From Planotetraspora phitsanulokensis (lineage in GTDB: Bacteria > Actinomycetota > Actinomycetes > Streptosporangiales > Streptosporangiaceae), in assembly GCF_016863295.1 (NCBI RefSeq), contig NZ_BOOP01000025.1:62001-126000 (forward strand): DNA of 64,000 bases, written 5' to 3'. The notes below the pieces were generated by a model. It ran no database searches, was not told the origin of the DNA, and saw nothing but the letters and a program-made list of their open reading frames with translations. The stretch's first letter is position 1. Each line of letters starts with the position of its first letter. Made by a program: the position numbers and the translations under genes. Of the stretch, positions 7,710-16,209 are shown piece after piece.

Positions 7710-8681
7710 ATGCGCCAGAATGCCCAGGTGATCAGGGGAAGCGGCACGACGGCGGGGATCCTTCTGGGCGCGGCGGTCGACGCGGTCGTGGGGGATCCGC
7801 GGCGAGGACACCCTGTGGCGGTGTTCGGCAGCCGTGTCTCTGCCCTGGAAAAGCGCATATATCGAGACTCGCGGCTTGCCGGAACCGCGTTCACCGTGCT
7901 CTGCGTCGGCTCCGCCGGAGGCCTCGGGCTGCTCGCCGACCGGCTGACCCGTTCGCATCCGCTCGCGCGTACGGCCGTCACGGCCGCGGCGACCTGGGCC
8001 GTCCTCGGAGGGACGACTCTCGCCGCAGAGGGTGCGCACATGGCCGGCTCCCTTGAGTCGGGCGATCTCCGCGCCGCCCGTGAGCGGCTGCCGCACCTGT
8101 GCGGCCGCGACCCCGCGGGTCTCGACGCCGAGGAGCTGGCCAGGGCGACCGTCGAGTCGATCGCCGAGAACACCTCCGACGCCGTCGTGGCGCCGCTCGT
8201 GTGGGGAGCGGTCGCGGGCGTGCCCGGCCTGGTCGCCTATCGCGCGATCAACACGCTGGACGCCATGGTCGGCCACCGGTCGCCGCGCTACAACCGGTTC
8301 GGCTGGGCCTCCGCGCGGCTGGACGACGTCGCCAACTTCGTGCCCGCGCGGCTGACCGGCCTGCTCACGACAGCCCTCGCTCCGGTCGTCGGCGGGTCCC
8401 CGCGTCGCGCGCTCGCCGTGCTGCGGCGCGACGGCCACCGCCACCCCAGCCCCAACGCCGGGCGGTGCGAGGCCGCCTTCGCCGGGGCTCTCGGCGTACG
8501 GCTCGGCGGCGCCAACAACTACGGCGGACGCGTGGAGCACCGCCCCGAGCTGGGCGACGGCCCTCGCCCCGCGGTCGCGGACGTCCGCAGGTCCGTACGG
8601 CTGGCCCGGGCGGTGTCGCTCTCGGCGGTGGCCTTGGCGGTGGGTGCGAGGCTGCTTTGCCGTACGCGCCGCCGTGCATGA
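7710..8681 (+). CDS. cobD: Adenosylcobinamide-phosphate synthase CobD/CbiB
   Basis: A multi-pass membrane enzyme that joins the aminopropanol side chain to adenosylcobyric acid in cobalamin synthesis. The N-terminal GAAVDAVVGDPRRGHPVAVFGSRV matches the CobD signature (LD...GDP...HPV...G). Later blocks VESIAENTSDAVVAPLVWGAVAGVPGLVAYRAINTLDAMVGH (with the invariant ENxSD) and RYNRFGWASARLDDVANFVPARLTG are also diagnostic, as is NYGG near the C-terminus. I place the start at ATG 7710 (323 residues), with GGGA a few bases upstream. GTG 7728 and ATG 7671 are alternatives. Other cobalamin genes (cbiX-like, cobT) are 25 kb away rather than adjacent. No B12 riboswitch is seen in front of it. Confidence 0.92.
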   Translation: MRQNAQVIRGSGTTAGILLGAAVDAVVGDPRRGHPVAVFGSRVSALEKRIYRDSRLAGTAFTVLCVGSAGGLGLLADRLTRSHPLARTAVTAAATWAVLGGTTLAAEGAHMAGSLESGDLRAARERLPHLCGRDPAGLDAEELARATVESIAENTSDAVVAPLVWGAVAGVPGLVAYRAINTLDAMVGHRSPRYNRFGWASARLDDVANFVPARLTGLLTTALAPVVGGSPRRALAVLRRDGHRHPSPNAGRCEAAFAGALGVRLGGANNYGGRVEHRPELGDGPRPAVADVRRSVRLARAVSLSAVALAVGARLLCRTRRRA

Positions 8682-8689
8682 TCACGGCC
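8677..8689. repeat. Dispersed 13-bp motif, copy 2 (inverted), at the end of cobD
   Basis: CATGATCACGGCC, the exact reverse complement of the motif at 7661-7673, overlaps the cobD stop codon. The cobD gene is thus bracketed by an inverted pair about 1 kb apart. Confidence 0.55.
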
Positions 8690-8790
8690 CAGGGGAACCG
8701 AGGGTTGCCGGATGTGGGAAGGGAACGGGGGCGGAAGATGTCCTGTCTCCGGCATACCGCAGGGCGGGTCGCCGCAGGAACATGTCGAGC

Positions 8791-9696
8791 ATGACAGCAG
8801 TGGTGGAGACCGAAGGGCTGACCAAGTTCTACGGCAGACGCAAGGGTCTGGAGGACCTCACCCTCCAGATCCAGCCCGGTGAGGTCTTCGGATATCTCGG
8901 GCCCAACGGCGCCGGGAAGACGACGACGATCCGGTTGCTCCTCGACGTGATCCGGCCGACCTCCGGCCGGGCGACCGTGTTCGGGGCCGACACCCGTGAC
9001 ACCGCGGTGCGCGGGCGGATCGGATACCCGCCCGGCGAGCTGGCGCTCGAAGGGCGGGAGCGGGCCCATGACTTCCTGACCTTCATGGCCGACGTCCGGG
9101 GCGGGGTGAGCCGGGGGCGGATCGACGAGCTCGCCGAGCGGCTGGACGCCGACCTGTCGATCAGGATGGGCCAGCTCTCCAAGGGCAACAGGCAGAAGGT
9201 CGGCCTCATCCAGGCGTTCATGCACGAGCCGGAGCTGCTCATCCTCGACGAGCCGACGAGCGGCCTCGACCCGTTGGTCCAGCATGAGTTCCTGGCCATG
9301 GTCCGTGAGGTCCGTACGGCCGGCCGCACCGTGCTGATGTCGTCCCACGTGCTGGCCGAGGTCGAGAACGTCGCCGACCGCGTCGGCATCGTCAGAGCCG
9401 GCCGCCTGGTGGCGGTCGAGGACGTCGCGGCCCTGCGGGAGCGGGCCGTGCGGCACGTCGAGTTCCACTTCGACGCGCCCGTGCCCAAGGAGGCGTTCGA
9501 GGACCTGCTCGGAGTGCGCGACGTCACGGTGGAGGGCGCGAGCCTCCGCTGCACGATCGACGGCCGGCCCGACGCCCTCATCAAGGCCGCGGCGAAGTTC
9601 ACCGTGGTCCACATGGTCAGCTCGGAGCCCGACCTCGAAGAGATCTTCCTCACCTACTACAGCGAGGAGGCCCCCCGTGCCCACGCTGGTGCGTAA
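8791..9696 (+). CDS. ABC transporter ATP-binding protein (exporter type)
   Basis: A 301-residue nucleotide-binding subunit of a drug/lipid-type ABC-2 exporter. Walker A is GPNGAGKTTT, the signature is LSKGNRQKVGLIQAF, Walker B is LLILDEPTSGLDPL, and the H-loop is MSSHVLAEVE. The LSKGN form of the signature, in place of LSGGQ, is usual in this subfamily. A C-terminal domain of about 80 residues (VEFHFDAPVPKEAFEDLL onward) is typical of DUF4162-containing exporters. ATG 8791 is preferred over ATG 8782 because AGGAA at 8776-8780 is 10 bases from the former and one from the latter. Its end overlaps the permease start by 20 bases, indicating a cotranscribed pair. Confidence 0.92.
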   Translation: MTAVVETEGLTKFYGRRKGLEDLTLQIQPGEVFGYLGPNGAGKTTTIRLLLDVIRPTSGRATVFGADTRDTAVRGRIGYPPGELALEGRERAHDFLTFMADVRGGVSRGRIDELAERLDADLSIRMGQLSKGNRQKVGLIQAFMHEPELLILDEPTSGLDPLVQHEFLAMVREVRTAGRTVLMSSHVLAEVENVADRVGIVRAGRLVAVEDVAALRERAVRHVEFHFDAPVPKEAFEDLLGVRDVTVEGASLRCTIDGRPDALIKAAAKFTVVHMVSSEPDLEEIFLTYYSEEAPRAHAGA

Positions 9697-10477
9697 GACC
9701 CTCGGTGAATACCGCCGCAGCGTCATCGGGTGGCTGATCGGCATCTCCGCCTTCCTGTCGCTCTACCTGTCGATCTATCCGAGCATCCGGAGCAATCCGG
9801 AGTTCTACCAGCAGGCCGCCCTGTCGAAGTACCCCGGCCCGCTGAAGGACCTCATGGGCGGGCTCGCCGACATCGCGTCGGGCAGCGGCTACCTCCAGAC
9901 GGTCGTCTATCAGCTCCTCGTTCCGCTGCTCCTGATCATGTGTGCGATGACCCTCGGGACCCGGGCGATCGCCGTCCCCGAGGAGCAGGGGACGCTGGAG
10001 CTCACGATGACGCTGCCGATCGACCGCAGGCGCCTCGTTCTGGATCGCTGGGCGGCCTTCGCGCTCAGCCTGCTGGCCGTCGCGCTGGTGACGCTGATCC
10101 TGGTTCTGGCGCTGGCGGCGGTGGGCGACCTCAAGGTGCCGGCGGGCAACATCGTCGCCGCGCACGCCGGGCTGTTCCTGATCGCCTTCTTCTTCGGCAC
10201 GCTGGCGCTGACGCTCGGCGCCGCGACGGGCAAGAGGGCCTTCGCGCTCGCGGTGGGCGGCGGCTACGCCGTCGCGGGCTACGTGATCGAGACGCTCGGC
10301 AAGAGCGTCGACGCGATCTCGTGGCTGCGCTGGGTCTCGCCGTTCCACTACTACCTGGACGGCCGGCCGGTCTTCCAGGGCTGGCCGGTGGGGGACTACC
10401 TCGTGATCCTGGGGGCGACCGCCGTGCTGGCGATGACGGCCGTGCTGGCCTTCGAGCGGCGTGACGTAGGGGTCTGA
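9677..10477 (+). CDS. ABC-2 type transporter permease
   Basis: A 266-residue integral membrane protein with six predicted hydrophobic helices: near residues 16-34, 75-93, 117-150 (two segments), 155-180, and a last one before FERRDVGV. The N-terminal helix (VIGWLIGISAFLSLYLSIYPSI) and the IAVPEEQGTLELTMTLPIDRRRLVLDRW cytoplasmic loop are typical of ABC-2 permeases with an ExGTLE coupling helix. GTG start at 9677 is preceded by GAGGAGG inside the ATPase gene. It works with the preceding ATPase as an exporter of unknown substrate. The stop overlaps the next gene's start (TGATG). Confidence 0.9.
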   Translation: MPTLVRKTLGEYRRSVIGWLIGISAFLSLYLSIYPSIRSNPEFYQQAALSKYPGPLKDLMGGLADIASGSGYLQTVVYQLLVPLLLIMCAMTLGTRAIAVPEEQGTLELTMTLPIDRRRLVLDRWAAFALSLLAVALVTLILVLALAAVGDLKVPAGNIVAAHAGLFLIAFFFGTLALTLGAATGKRAFALAVGGGYAVAGYVIETLGKSVDAISWLRWVSPFHYYLDGRPVFQGWPVGDYLVILGATAVLAMTAVLAFERRDVGV

Positions 10478-11529
10478 TGGACGACGTTCTCGCTCGGGTG
10501 AGCGAGGCGACCGGGGTGCCCGCCGACCTTCTCGGCGGGTACCTTTCGGTGCTCGCCGCCACGGTCGCGACGGGCCGGTTACCCGGCCGGGCCGAAGTGG
10601 ACGACCTGCGGGCCTGCGGAGCGCTCGCGGCCGAGCGCGGCATCCCCCTGCGCGCGCTCGCCGACGCCTGCCTGCACGCCGCCGAGCTCACGGAAGGGGG
10701 AGCGTTCTCCGCCGTACGGCGGAGCATGGCGGCCTTCGCCGAGGGTTATGAGGAGGCTCAGCTCACGGCCATCAGGAAGGAGGAGGACGGCCGCCGCGAG
10801 TTCGTCGCCGATCTGCTCCAGGGCCGGGCCGACGCCCGGCGGGCCGAGCACTTCGGGCTGCGCCTCGCCGAGGCCTACATGGCGACCGTCGTCAAGGCCG
10901 ACAGGCCCCTGACGGGAGGGGACCCGCTGATCCGGAGGATCGAGCAGGCCCTGATCGCCAGGTTCGGGTCGCACAACATCCTGGTGGCCGTGCGGGACGG
11001 CCTGCTCGTGTGCGTCTCCCCGGGCTCGCTCGGCGCGGCGGGAGGCGAATTCGTCCATCATGTCCGGGCGGCGCTGACGACCTGGCGGGCGGGTGTCGGC
11101 AGGCCGCACTCGGGTCCCGGCGGGATCGTCACCTCCTACCAGGAGGCCGCCGGCGCCATCGAGCTCGGCGAGCGGCTCGGCCTCCGCCCGCAGGTGCTGA
11201 AGGCGGCGGACCTGCTCGTGTTCCCCGTCCTGCTCCGTGACAGGACCGCGATCGTCGACCTCGTCGACACCGTGCTCGCACCCCTCACCCAGGCCCGCGG
11301 CGGGCCCGAGGCCCTGCTGGAGACCCTGGAGGCGGTCTTCGCGTCCCAGGGGAACCACACCGCGGCGGCCCGCAGGCTGGGCATCAGCACGCGGACCATC
11401 ACCTACCGCCTGGAGCGGATCCGCAGGCTGACCGGATTCTCGCCGACCGACCCCACCCAGCGGTTCACGCTGGAGACGGCGGTGCTCGGAGCCCGCCTCC
11501 TGGAGTGGCCGGAGCAGCCGTTGCCGTAG
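10477..11529 (+). CDS. PucR/CdaR-family helix-turn-helix transcriptional regulator
   Basis: A 350-residue cytoplasmic regulator. The C-terminal 60 residues (ALLETLEAVFASQGNHTAAARRLGISTRTITYRLERIRRLTG, near 285-325) are the PucR-type HTH_30 domain with its usual NHTAAARRLGISxRTxxYRL core. The middle (about 120-240) looks like a GGDEF-related CdaR domain. The N-terminal region is helical and unassigned. The ATG overlaps the permease stop by one base, so it is the third gene of the exporter operon and may control it in response to the exported compound. That regulatory role is inference from linkage. Confidence 0.88.
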   Translation: MDDVLARVSEATGVPADLLGGYLSVLAATVATGRLPGRAEVDDLRACGALAAERGIPLRALADACLHAAELTEGGAFSAVRRSMAAFAEGYEEAQLTAIRKEEDGRREFVADLLQGRADARRAEHFGLRLAEAYMATVVKADRPLTGGDPLIRRIEQALIARFGSHNILVAVRDGLLVCVSPGSLGAAGGEFVHHVRAALTTWRAGVGRPHSGPGGIVTSYQEAAGAIELGERLGLRPQVLKAADLLVFPVLLRDRTAIVDLVDTVLAPLTQARGGPEALLETLEAVFASQGNHTAAARRLGISTRTITYRLERIRRLTGFSPTDPTQRFTLETAVLGARLLEWPEQPLP

Positions 11530-11596
11530 ACCGTCGCCGCGTACCGATGTGCTCGCAACCCCTGGCGGCAGGCCGTTTCCGATCTATATTCGAGCC

Positions 11597-12358
11597 ATGA
11601 TCACCCCCCTTCGGCTCGTACGGCGGTCCATCGGGCTGTTCGTCGGGCTCGGCGCGCTGAGCTGCGCGCTCACCCTGCTCTACCTCGGCGCCAGCGCGGT
11701 GATGACCCTCGGCGGCAGCTGCGGGGTGGGCGGGCCGTACGTCGTCGAGACGCCCTGCCCGGAGGGCATCGCCTGGATCGTGCCCGTCTCGGTTCTCGGC
11801 GGGCTGGTCGCGACCGGCCTCTACGCCGCCAGCCTCCTGCCCGTGGGCCCGAAGCTGGTCGTGCTGGCATGGCCCGCGTTGTTCATGAGTCTCGGCTGGG
11901 CCTTCCTGGACGCGGGCCTCGACCCCGACGGCGTCGACTGGGGCTTCATGGTCTGCGCCGTGCTGTTCATCCTCATGGGCGGCATCCCGCTGCTGTTCCT
12001 GGCGAACCGTGACGCGGCACGGCGGGTCTTCTGGGGCGTCGCCCCACCGGAGCCCGCGCGGCAGGGGTTCGTCACGCGGCCCGGTGAGGTGCGCTGGACC
12101 ACCACCGTGGAGCTCCCAGGTGATCGGGACCGCCGCGGTCGCGGGCCGTCCGCCCCGGTCCCCGCCGAGCCCGGTCCCCGCTCAGGCCAGAGCTCAGGCC
12201 AGAGCTCAGGCCAGAGCTCAGGCCAGAGCTCAGGCCAGAGCTCAGGCCCGCGACCGGGCCTCGTCGACGAGCTCGAACGGCTGGCCGCCCTGCATCAGGA
12301 AGGGCGGCTCGACGACGCCGAGTACTCCGCCGCCAAGCAGCGCCTACTGAACGGATGA
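11597..12358 (+). CDS. Membrane protein with C-terminal SHOCT domain
   Basis: A 253-residue protein of unknown function with four hydrophobic segments in the first 150 residues: SIGLFVGLGALSCALTLLYLG, IVPVSVLGGLVATGLYAASLL, LVVLAWPALFMSLGWAFL and GFMVCAVLFILMGGIPLLFL. A cytoplasmic linker follows, carrying five GQSS units, and the protein ends in a SHOCT domain (LVDELERLAALHQEGRLDDAEYSAAKQRLL). SHOCT domains are short helical oligomerisation modules on otherwise diverse proteins. ATG 11597 was chosen because the first transmembrane helix begins shortly after it. A 33-codon membrane peptide gene follows after 5 bases. Expression context gives no clear role. Confidence 0.78.
   Translation: MITPLRLVRRSIGLFVGLGALSCALTLLYLGASAVMTLGGSCGVGGPYVVETPCPEGIAWIVPVSVLGGLVATGLYAASLLPVGPKLVVLAWPALFMSLGWAFLDAGLDPDGVDWGFMVCAVLFILMGGIPLLFLANRDAARRVFWGVAPPEPARQGFVTRPGEVRWTTTVELPGDRDRRGRGPSAPVPAEPGPRSGQSSGQSSGQSSGQSSGQSSGPRPGLVDELERLAALHQEGRLDDAEYSAAKQRLLNG
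12181..12247 (+). repeat. 12-bp in-frame tandem repeat (about 5.5 copies)
   Basis: The unit CTCAGGCCAGAG repeats head to tail with essentially no mismatches inside the SHOCT-protein gene and encodes a Gly-Gln-Ser-Ser linker. Because 12 is a multiple of three, copy-number change alters linker length without breaking the frame. Confidence 0.92.
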
Positions 12359-12363
12359 CGCCC

Positions 12364-12465
12364 ATGAGCCCCACCGCGGTCCGCGTGCTGTCGATCGTCC
12401 TTCATGTGGTCGCGATCGCCGGCGGCGTCTATCTGGGCGTGCTGATCTTCCACGCTGCGACGTGA
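12364..12465 (+). CDS. 33-residue single-pass membrane peptide
   Basis: A short reading frame beginning MSPTAVRVLSIVLHVVAIAG and ending in FHAAT, stopping at TGA 12463-12465. It is almost entirely one hydrophobic helix with one Arg near the N-terminus, so it would span the membrane once with a short tail. It begins 5 bases after the SHOCT-protein stop on the same strand, which suggests cotranscription. Third positions are mostly G or C, like the neighbours. No family recognised. Too short to be sure it is expressed. Confidence 0.5.
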   Translation: MSPTAVRVLSIVLHVVAIAGGVYLGVLIFHAAT

Positions 12466-12516
12466 CGCCGCCGTCCTCAGGAGACGGCCGAGGAGATTCG
12501 GCCGGGCGGGCGCCGA

Positions 12517-13476
12517 CTAGGGGATCAGCAGCACCTTGCCGGTCGTACGGCGGGCCTCCAGGTCGTCATGGGCCCGCCGGGCGTCCTCCAGCGCGTACCG
12601 CTGGAAGATGTGGACCTTGAGCGCGCCCGACGCGACCCAGCCCAGCAACTCGTCGGCCCGGGAGAGCAACTCCTCGCGGGTCGAGGTGTACCAGCCCAGG
12701 GAGGGCCGGGTGACGAACAGCCCGCCCGCCTGGTTCAGCCGCTGGAGGTCGAACGGCGGGACGGGCCCGCTGGCCGCGCCGTACAGGGCGAGCAGGCCGC
12801 GCGGCCGCAGCGACGCGAGCGAGCCCTCGAAGGTGGCGGCGCCGACGCCGTCGTAGACGACGTGGACGCCTGAGCCGGTGAGCGCCTTGACGCGCTCGGC
12901 GAAGCCGTCGTAGCCGAACACCTCGTCGGCGCCGGCCTCCCGCGCGAGCTTCTCCTTCTCCGCGGTGGAGACGGTGCCGACGACCCGGGCGCCGCGCAGC
13001 TTGGCCACCTGCGTCAGCAGCAGGCCCATCCCGCCCGCCGCCGCGTGGACGAGGACGTCGTCGCCCGGCTGGATCTCATGCGTCGAGTGCGTGAGGTAGT
13101 GGGCGGTGAGCCCTTGGAGGAGCACGGCCGCCGCCACCTCGGGCGACAGCCCCTCGGGCAGCACGATCGCCCTCGCCGCCGGGATCACGGCCTTCTCGGC
13201 GTAGGAGCCGAGGATGTTGACCCATCCCACCCGGTCGCCGACCACGATGTCGGTCACGCCCTCGCCGACGGCCGACACCGTGCCCGCGCCCTCGGAGCCG
13301 ACCACGCGCGGGGGCGGCAGGGGATAGCGGCCCTCGCGGTGGTAGACGTCGATGAAGTTGACCCCGCTCGCGGCCACGTCGACGAGGACCTCTCCGGGCC
13401 CGGGCACCGGATCGGGGACCTCGGTCACTCGCAGGGCCGACGAATCGCCGTGGGAGGGAACGACGACGGCACGCAT
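12517..13476 (-). CDS. Zinc-independent NADPH:quinone oxidoreductase (MDR family)
   Basis: A 319-residue medium-chain reductase. The N-terminal GroES-like domain has PDPVPGPGEVLVDVAASGVNFIDVYHREGRYPLPPP, the classical Qor signature (G-V-N-x-x-D-x-x-x-R-x-G-x-Y), and lacks the zinc cysteines of alcohol dehydrogenases. The Rossmann part carries VLVHAAAGGMGLLLTQVAKLRGARVVGTV, with an AAxGGxG NADPH loop. Family enzymes reduce quinones or other unsaturated carbonyls using NADPH. The physiological substrate is unknown. Convergent with the membrane peptide gene upstream. Tentatively qorA-like. Confidence 0.93.
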   Translation of the reverse strand: MRAVVVPSHGDSSALRVTEVPDPVPGPGEVLVDVAASGVNFIDVYHREGRYPLPPPRVVGSEGAGTVSAVGEGVTDIVVGDRVGWVNILGSYAEKAVIPAARAIVLPEGLSPEVAAAVLLQGLTAHYLTHSTHEIQPGDDVLVHAAAGGMGLLLTQVAKLRGARVVGTVSTAEKEKLAREAGADEVFGYDGFAERVKALTGSGVHVVYDGVGAATFEGSLASLRPRGLLALYGAASGPVPPFDLQRLNQAGGLFVTRPSLGWYTSTREELLSRADELLGWVASGALKVHIFQRYALEDARRAHDDLEARRTTGKVLLIP

Positions 13477-13566
13477 GTGCGACTCCTGTCTTCAGGCTTC
13501 ACCTATGATCATGCCCAACCGGTGTCATGTCACCGATTGTTCCCGTGTTCCCGCCCCCGGGATCCG

Positions 13567-14244
13567 TCAGTCGCGGCGCGACACGAGCAGCCGCAACAGC
13601 GGCAGGTCCACGCTCTCCAACGTGGACACCCTGGCCACCCCCGCGGGTACGGCGTCCGCGCCGCCCGCCAGGATGACCGCGCAGCCGGCGGCGCGGGCGG
13701 AGGCGACCCCCGTGGGGCTGTCCTCGATCGCCACGCAGTCCTCCGGATCGACCCCGAGCTTCCTCACGGCGGTCAGGTAGGGGTCGGGCGCCGGCTTGTT
13801 CCTGGCGCTCTCCTCGGCCGCGATCGACAGCTGGAACCGGTGCGCGCCGATCGTCTCCAGCACGATGTCGACGATCCGCCGGGGCGACGCGCTGACCAGG
13901 GCCGCCGGAATCCCCGCCGCATCCAGTGCGTCGAGCAACGGGAGCGCTCCCGGCAGTGTGGTCACGCCGGCCTCGACCCGGACGGTGAAGGCCTTGGTGA
14001 TCATGGTCTCCACCTCCCGCCGCGTCGGTGCGCCGTCGGCCATCCGGATGAGGTGCTCCGCGGCGTCCTCGATCGACAGGCCGAGCAGGATGTGCTGATC
14101 CGAAGCCGCCAGGGCGGACCCGAGGTGGAGGGCGACCTCGAAGCAGGCCGCCCACCACAGTCCCTCGGTGTCCACGACGGTGCCGTCCATGTCGAACAGG
14201 ACGGCACCCAACTGCCTGGACGACTTCGGTGGCTCAGACGACAT
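13567..14244 (-). CDS. HAD-superfamily hydrolase (beta-phosphoglucomutase/phosphatase-like)
   Basis: A 225-residue HAD subfamily IA enzyme. Motif I is VLFDMDGTVVDTEG (near 14-27) with nucleophile Asp and acid/base Asp, motif II is LVSASP (near 115-120), motif III is the Lys in ARNKPAPDPYL, and motif IV is VAIEDSPTGVASARAAG. A helical cap lies between motifs I and II. It overlaps the ABC ATPase gene upstream by 11 bases, so it belongs to the importer operon and may dephosphorylate the imported substrate. It has the ordinary DMDGT nucleophile box rather than the phosphonatase-type DWAGT, so a phosphonoacetaldehyde hydrolase role is unlikely. Confidence 0.9.
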   Translation of the reverse strand: MSSEPPKSSRQLGAVLFDMDGTVVDTEGLWWAACFEVALHLGSALAASDQHILLGLSIEDAAEHLIRMADGAPTRREVETMITKAFTVRVEAGVTTLPGALPLLDALDAAGIPAALVSASPRRIVDIVLETIGAHRFQLSIAAEESARNKPAPDPYLTAVRKLGVDPEDCVAIEDSPTGVASARAAGCAVILAGGADAVPAGVARVSTLESVDLPLLRLLVSRRD

Positions 14245-15322
14245 CGTGCTCCGGGACCGGAGTCTTCGCCGAAGCCGCCGTGGCGCCCGAGGACGCCGAT
14301 ACCAGTACGGGACGTTCCACGAGCTCGATCCGCACGCGAGTGCCGGGCGCGAGCCGCACGCTGTCGTGGCCGGGCACGTCGGCGAGCACCTCGATGTCGC
14401 CGAGCTGCACGCGCAGCTGCGCCGTCGACCCGCGGAACGAGGAGACCAGGACCATGCCCTCCGCCTCCGCGTCCGGCGTGAGGCGCACGGCCTCCGGCCG
14501 GATCAGCACGTCCACGTCCGGCGTTCCGGGAAGGTCGCCGTCCACGGGCAGCGTCTGCCCGAGCACCGCCACCTGGTTTCCGTCGATCCGGCCGGGGACG
14601 CGGTTCATCGTGCCGACGAACTCCGCCACGAACGGCGTCGCGGGCCGGTCGTACAGCGTGGCCGGGTCGGCGACCTGCTCCAGGCGGCCAGCGCGCAGCA
14701 CGGCGACCCGGTCGGCCATCGACAGGGCCTCCTCCTGGTCGTGCGTCACGAAGATCGTCGTGATGCCGAGCGAGAGCTGAAGCCGCCGGATCTCCTCACG
14801 GAGCGAGACCCGGACCTTGGCGTCGAGCGCGGACAGCGGCTCGTCGAGCAGCAGCACGCGGGGCTCCAGAGCGAGCGCGCGGGCGAGCGCGACACGCTGC
14901 TGCTGCCCACCCGACAGCTGGTGCGGGAACCGCCCGCCGATGTGCGGCAGGCCGATCAGCTCCAGCAGCTCCTGAGCGCGGGCGTGCCGCTTGGCGGCGG
15001 GCACCTTGCGGACCCGGAGGCCGAAGGCCACGTTGTCCCTGATGTTCAGGTTGGGGAACAGGCTGTAGGACTGGAACACCATGCCCGCGTCCCGCTTGTT
15101 CGCGGGCACCCGGGTGATGTCCTTGCCGTCGACCAGCACGGTGCCCTCATCCGGCTGCTCGAAGCCCGCGACGCACCGCAGGGCGGTGGTCTTGCCGCAC
15201 CCCGACGGCCCGAGCAGGGCGATCAGCTCGCCCGACTCGATGGTGAGGTCCAGCCCGTCCAGCGCGGCGGTGCCGGAGAAGTTCCGACGAAGCCCGCGCA
15301 GCTCGACCTTGGCCCCGTTCAT
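14234..15322 (-). CDS. ABC importer ATP-binding protein (PotA/PhnT-like)
   Basis: A 362-residue ATPase for a two-permease importer. Walker A is GPSGCGKTTALR, the Q-loop lies in MVFQSYSLFPNLNIRDNVAFG, the signature is LSGGQQQRVALARALA, Walker B is VLLLDEPLSALD, and the H-loop is FVTHDQEEALSMAD. The C-terminal 120 residues form a TOBE regulatory domain (VLIRPEAVRL...AQLRVQLGDIEVLADVPGHD). This architecture serves polyamine, iron(III), thiamine and 2-aminoethylphosphonate importers. Four-base overlap with the upstream permease (ATGA) and 11-base overlap with the downstream HAD gene show one operon. Confidence 0.93.
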   Translation of the reverse strand: MNGAKVELRGLRRNFSGTAALDGLDLTIESGELIALLGPSGCGKTTALRCVAGFEQPDEGTVLVDGKDITRVPANKRDAGMVFQSYSLFPNLNIRDNVAFGLRVRKVPAAKRHARAQELLELIGLPHIGGRFPHQLSGGQQQRVALARALALEPRVLLLDEPLSALDAKVRVSLREEIRRLQLSLGITTIFVTHDQEEALSMADRVAVLRAGRLEQVADPATLYDRPATPFVAEFVGTMNRVPGRIDGNQVAVLGQTLPVDGDLPGTPDVDVLIRPEAVRLTPDAEAEGMVLVSSFRGSTAQLRVQLGDIEVLADVPGHDSVRLAPGTRVRIELVERPVLVSASSGATAASAKTPVPEHDVV

Positions 15323-16209
15323 GAGCCACTCCTTTGCCTAGCGCCGGCCGACGACAGGACGAGCAGCAGCAGCCAGGTGATCAGGAGGCTGAACACCGAG
15401 ACGGCCACAGAGACCTGCGCCTGCGAGCCGGAGATCGTGTAGATCCAGACGGGGAAGGTCTGGAAGTGCAGCAGACTCGCGATCGTGAACTCTCCGAGCA
15501 CGAGCGCCAGCGTGAGGAACGACGCACTGGCCAGGGACGACCTCAGGTTCGGCACGATCACCCTGAAGATCAGGTGCGGCCACGACGCGCCGAGGTTCCT
15601 GGCCGCCTCCACGAGCGTGCGCACGTCGATCGCGCCCAGGCCCGCGTCCAGAGACCGGTAGACGAACGGCAGCGCCAGGATGACGTAGGCCAGCACCAGC
15701 ACCACGGGGAAGTTCTCGTCCTGGATCGCGAAGATCGTCTGGTAGAACGGCGTGCTCGCCAGGTAGTCAGGCCCGAACTGCAGCACCGTGTTGATGCCGG
15801 CGACGAAGGTGATCGGGGGCACGACCAGGGGGAGCGTGCACACGATCTCCATGATCGGCTTCATCTTCGGCACCCTGAGCCGTACGGCCAGCATGGCGGG
15901 CAGGGTCAGGAGCAGGACCACCGCGATGGTGGCGACACCGAGACCGATCGACAGCAGTAGGGACTGGCCGAAGCCCTCGGTGGTGAAGATCTGGCCGTAG
16001 GCGTCCAGGGAGAAGTCCTGCTCGGGCGCCTTGACCGTGAACGTGAACGAGGCGATCAGCGGAACCAGGAAGTAGACCGCGGCGATCGCCAGGATCGCGC
16101 CGCGCCATACCCGGATCCGGCGCCGCCTGCCGGGCCCACTCACGGGTCCGGCGGCCACGGCCGGGGGAGTCAGCTGAGCCATCGGGCCCTCGGGAGTCAG
16201 CGCAGCCAT
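15319..16209 (-). CDS. ABC importer permease (second)
   Basis: A 296-residue inner-membrane subunit of the BPD_transp_1 family with about six helices. The first is GAILAIAAVYFLVPLIASFTFTV, and helices near LLSIGLGVATIAVVLLLTLPAML and EIVCTLPLVVPPITFVAGINTVL follow. The EAA coupling loop is VEAARNLGASWPHLIFRVIVPNLRSSLASASFLTLALVLGEF. The ATG start is preceded by AAGGAG eight bases upstream, inside the previous permease gene, with 13 bases of overlap. Partner of the other permease. The substrate is not determined by sequence. Confidence 0.92.
   Translation of the reverse strand: MAALTPEGPMAQLTPPAVAAGPVSGPGRRRRIRVWRGAILAIAAVYFLVPLIASFTFTVKAPEQDFSLDAYGQIFTTEGFGQSLLLSIGLGVATIAVVLLLTLPAMLAVRLRVPKMKPIMEIVCTLPLVVPPITFVAGINTVLQFGPDYLASTPFYQTIFAIQDENFPVVLVLAYVILALPFVYRSLDAGLGAIDVRTLVEAARNLGASWPHLIFRVIVPNLRSSLASASFLTLALVLGEFTIASLLHFQTFPVWIYTISGSQAQVSVAVSVFSLLITWLLLLVLSSAGARQRSGS

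Noticed and set aside
13567-14244. Calling the HAD enzyme a phosphonatase (PhnX)
   Set aside because: It has the ordinary DMDGT box, not the DWAGT-type motif, and no phosphonate genes flank it besides a generic importer.
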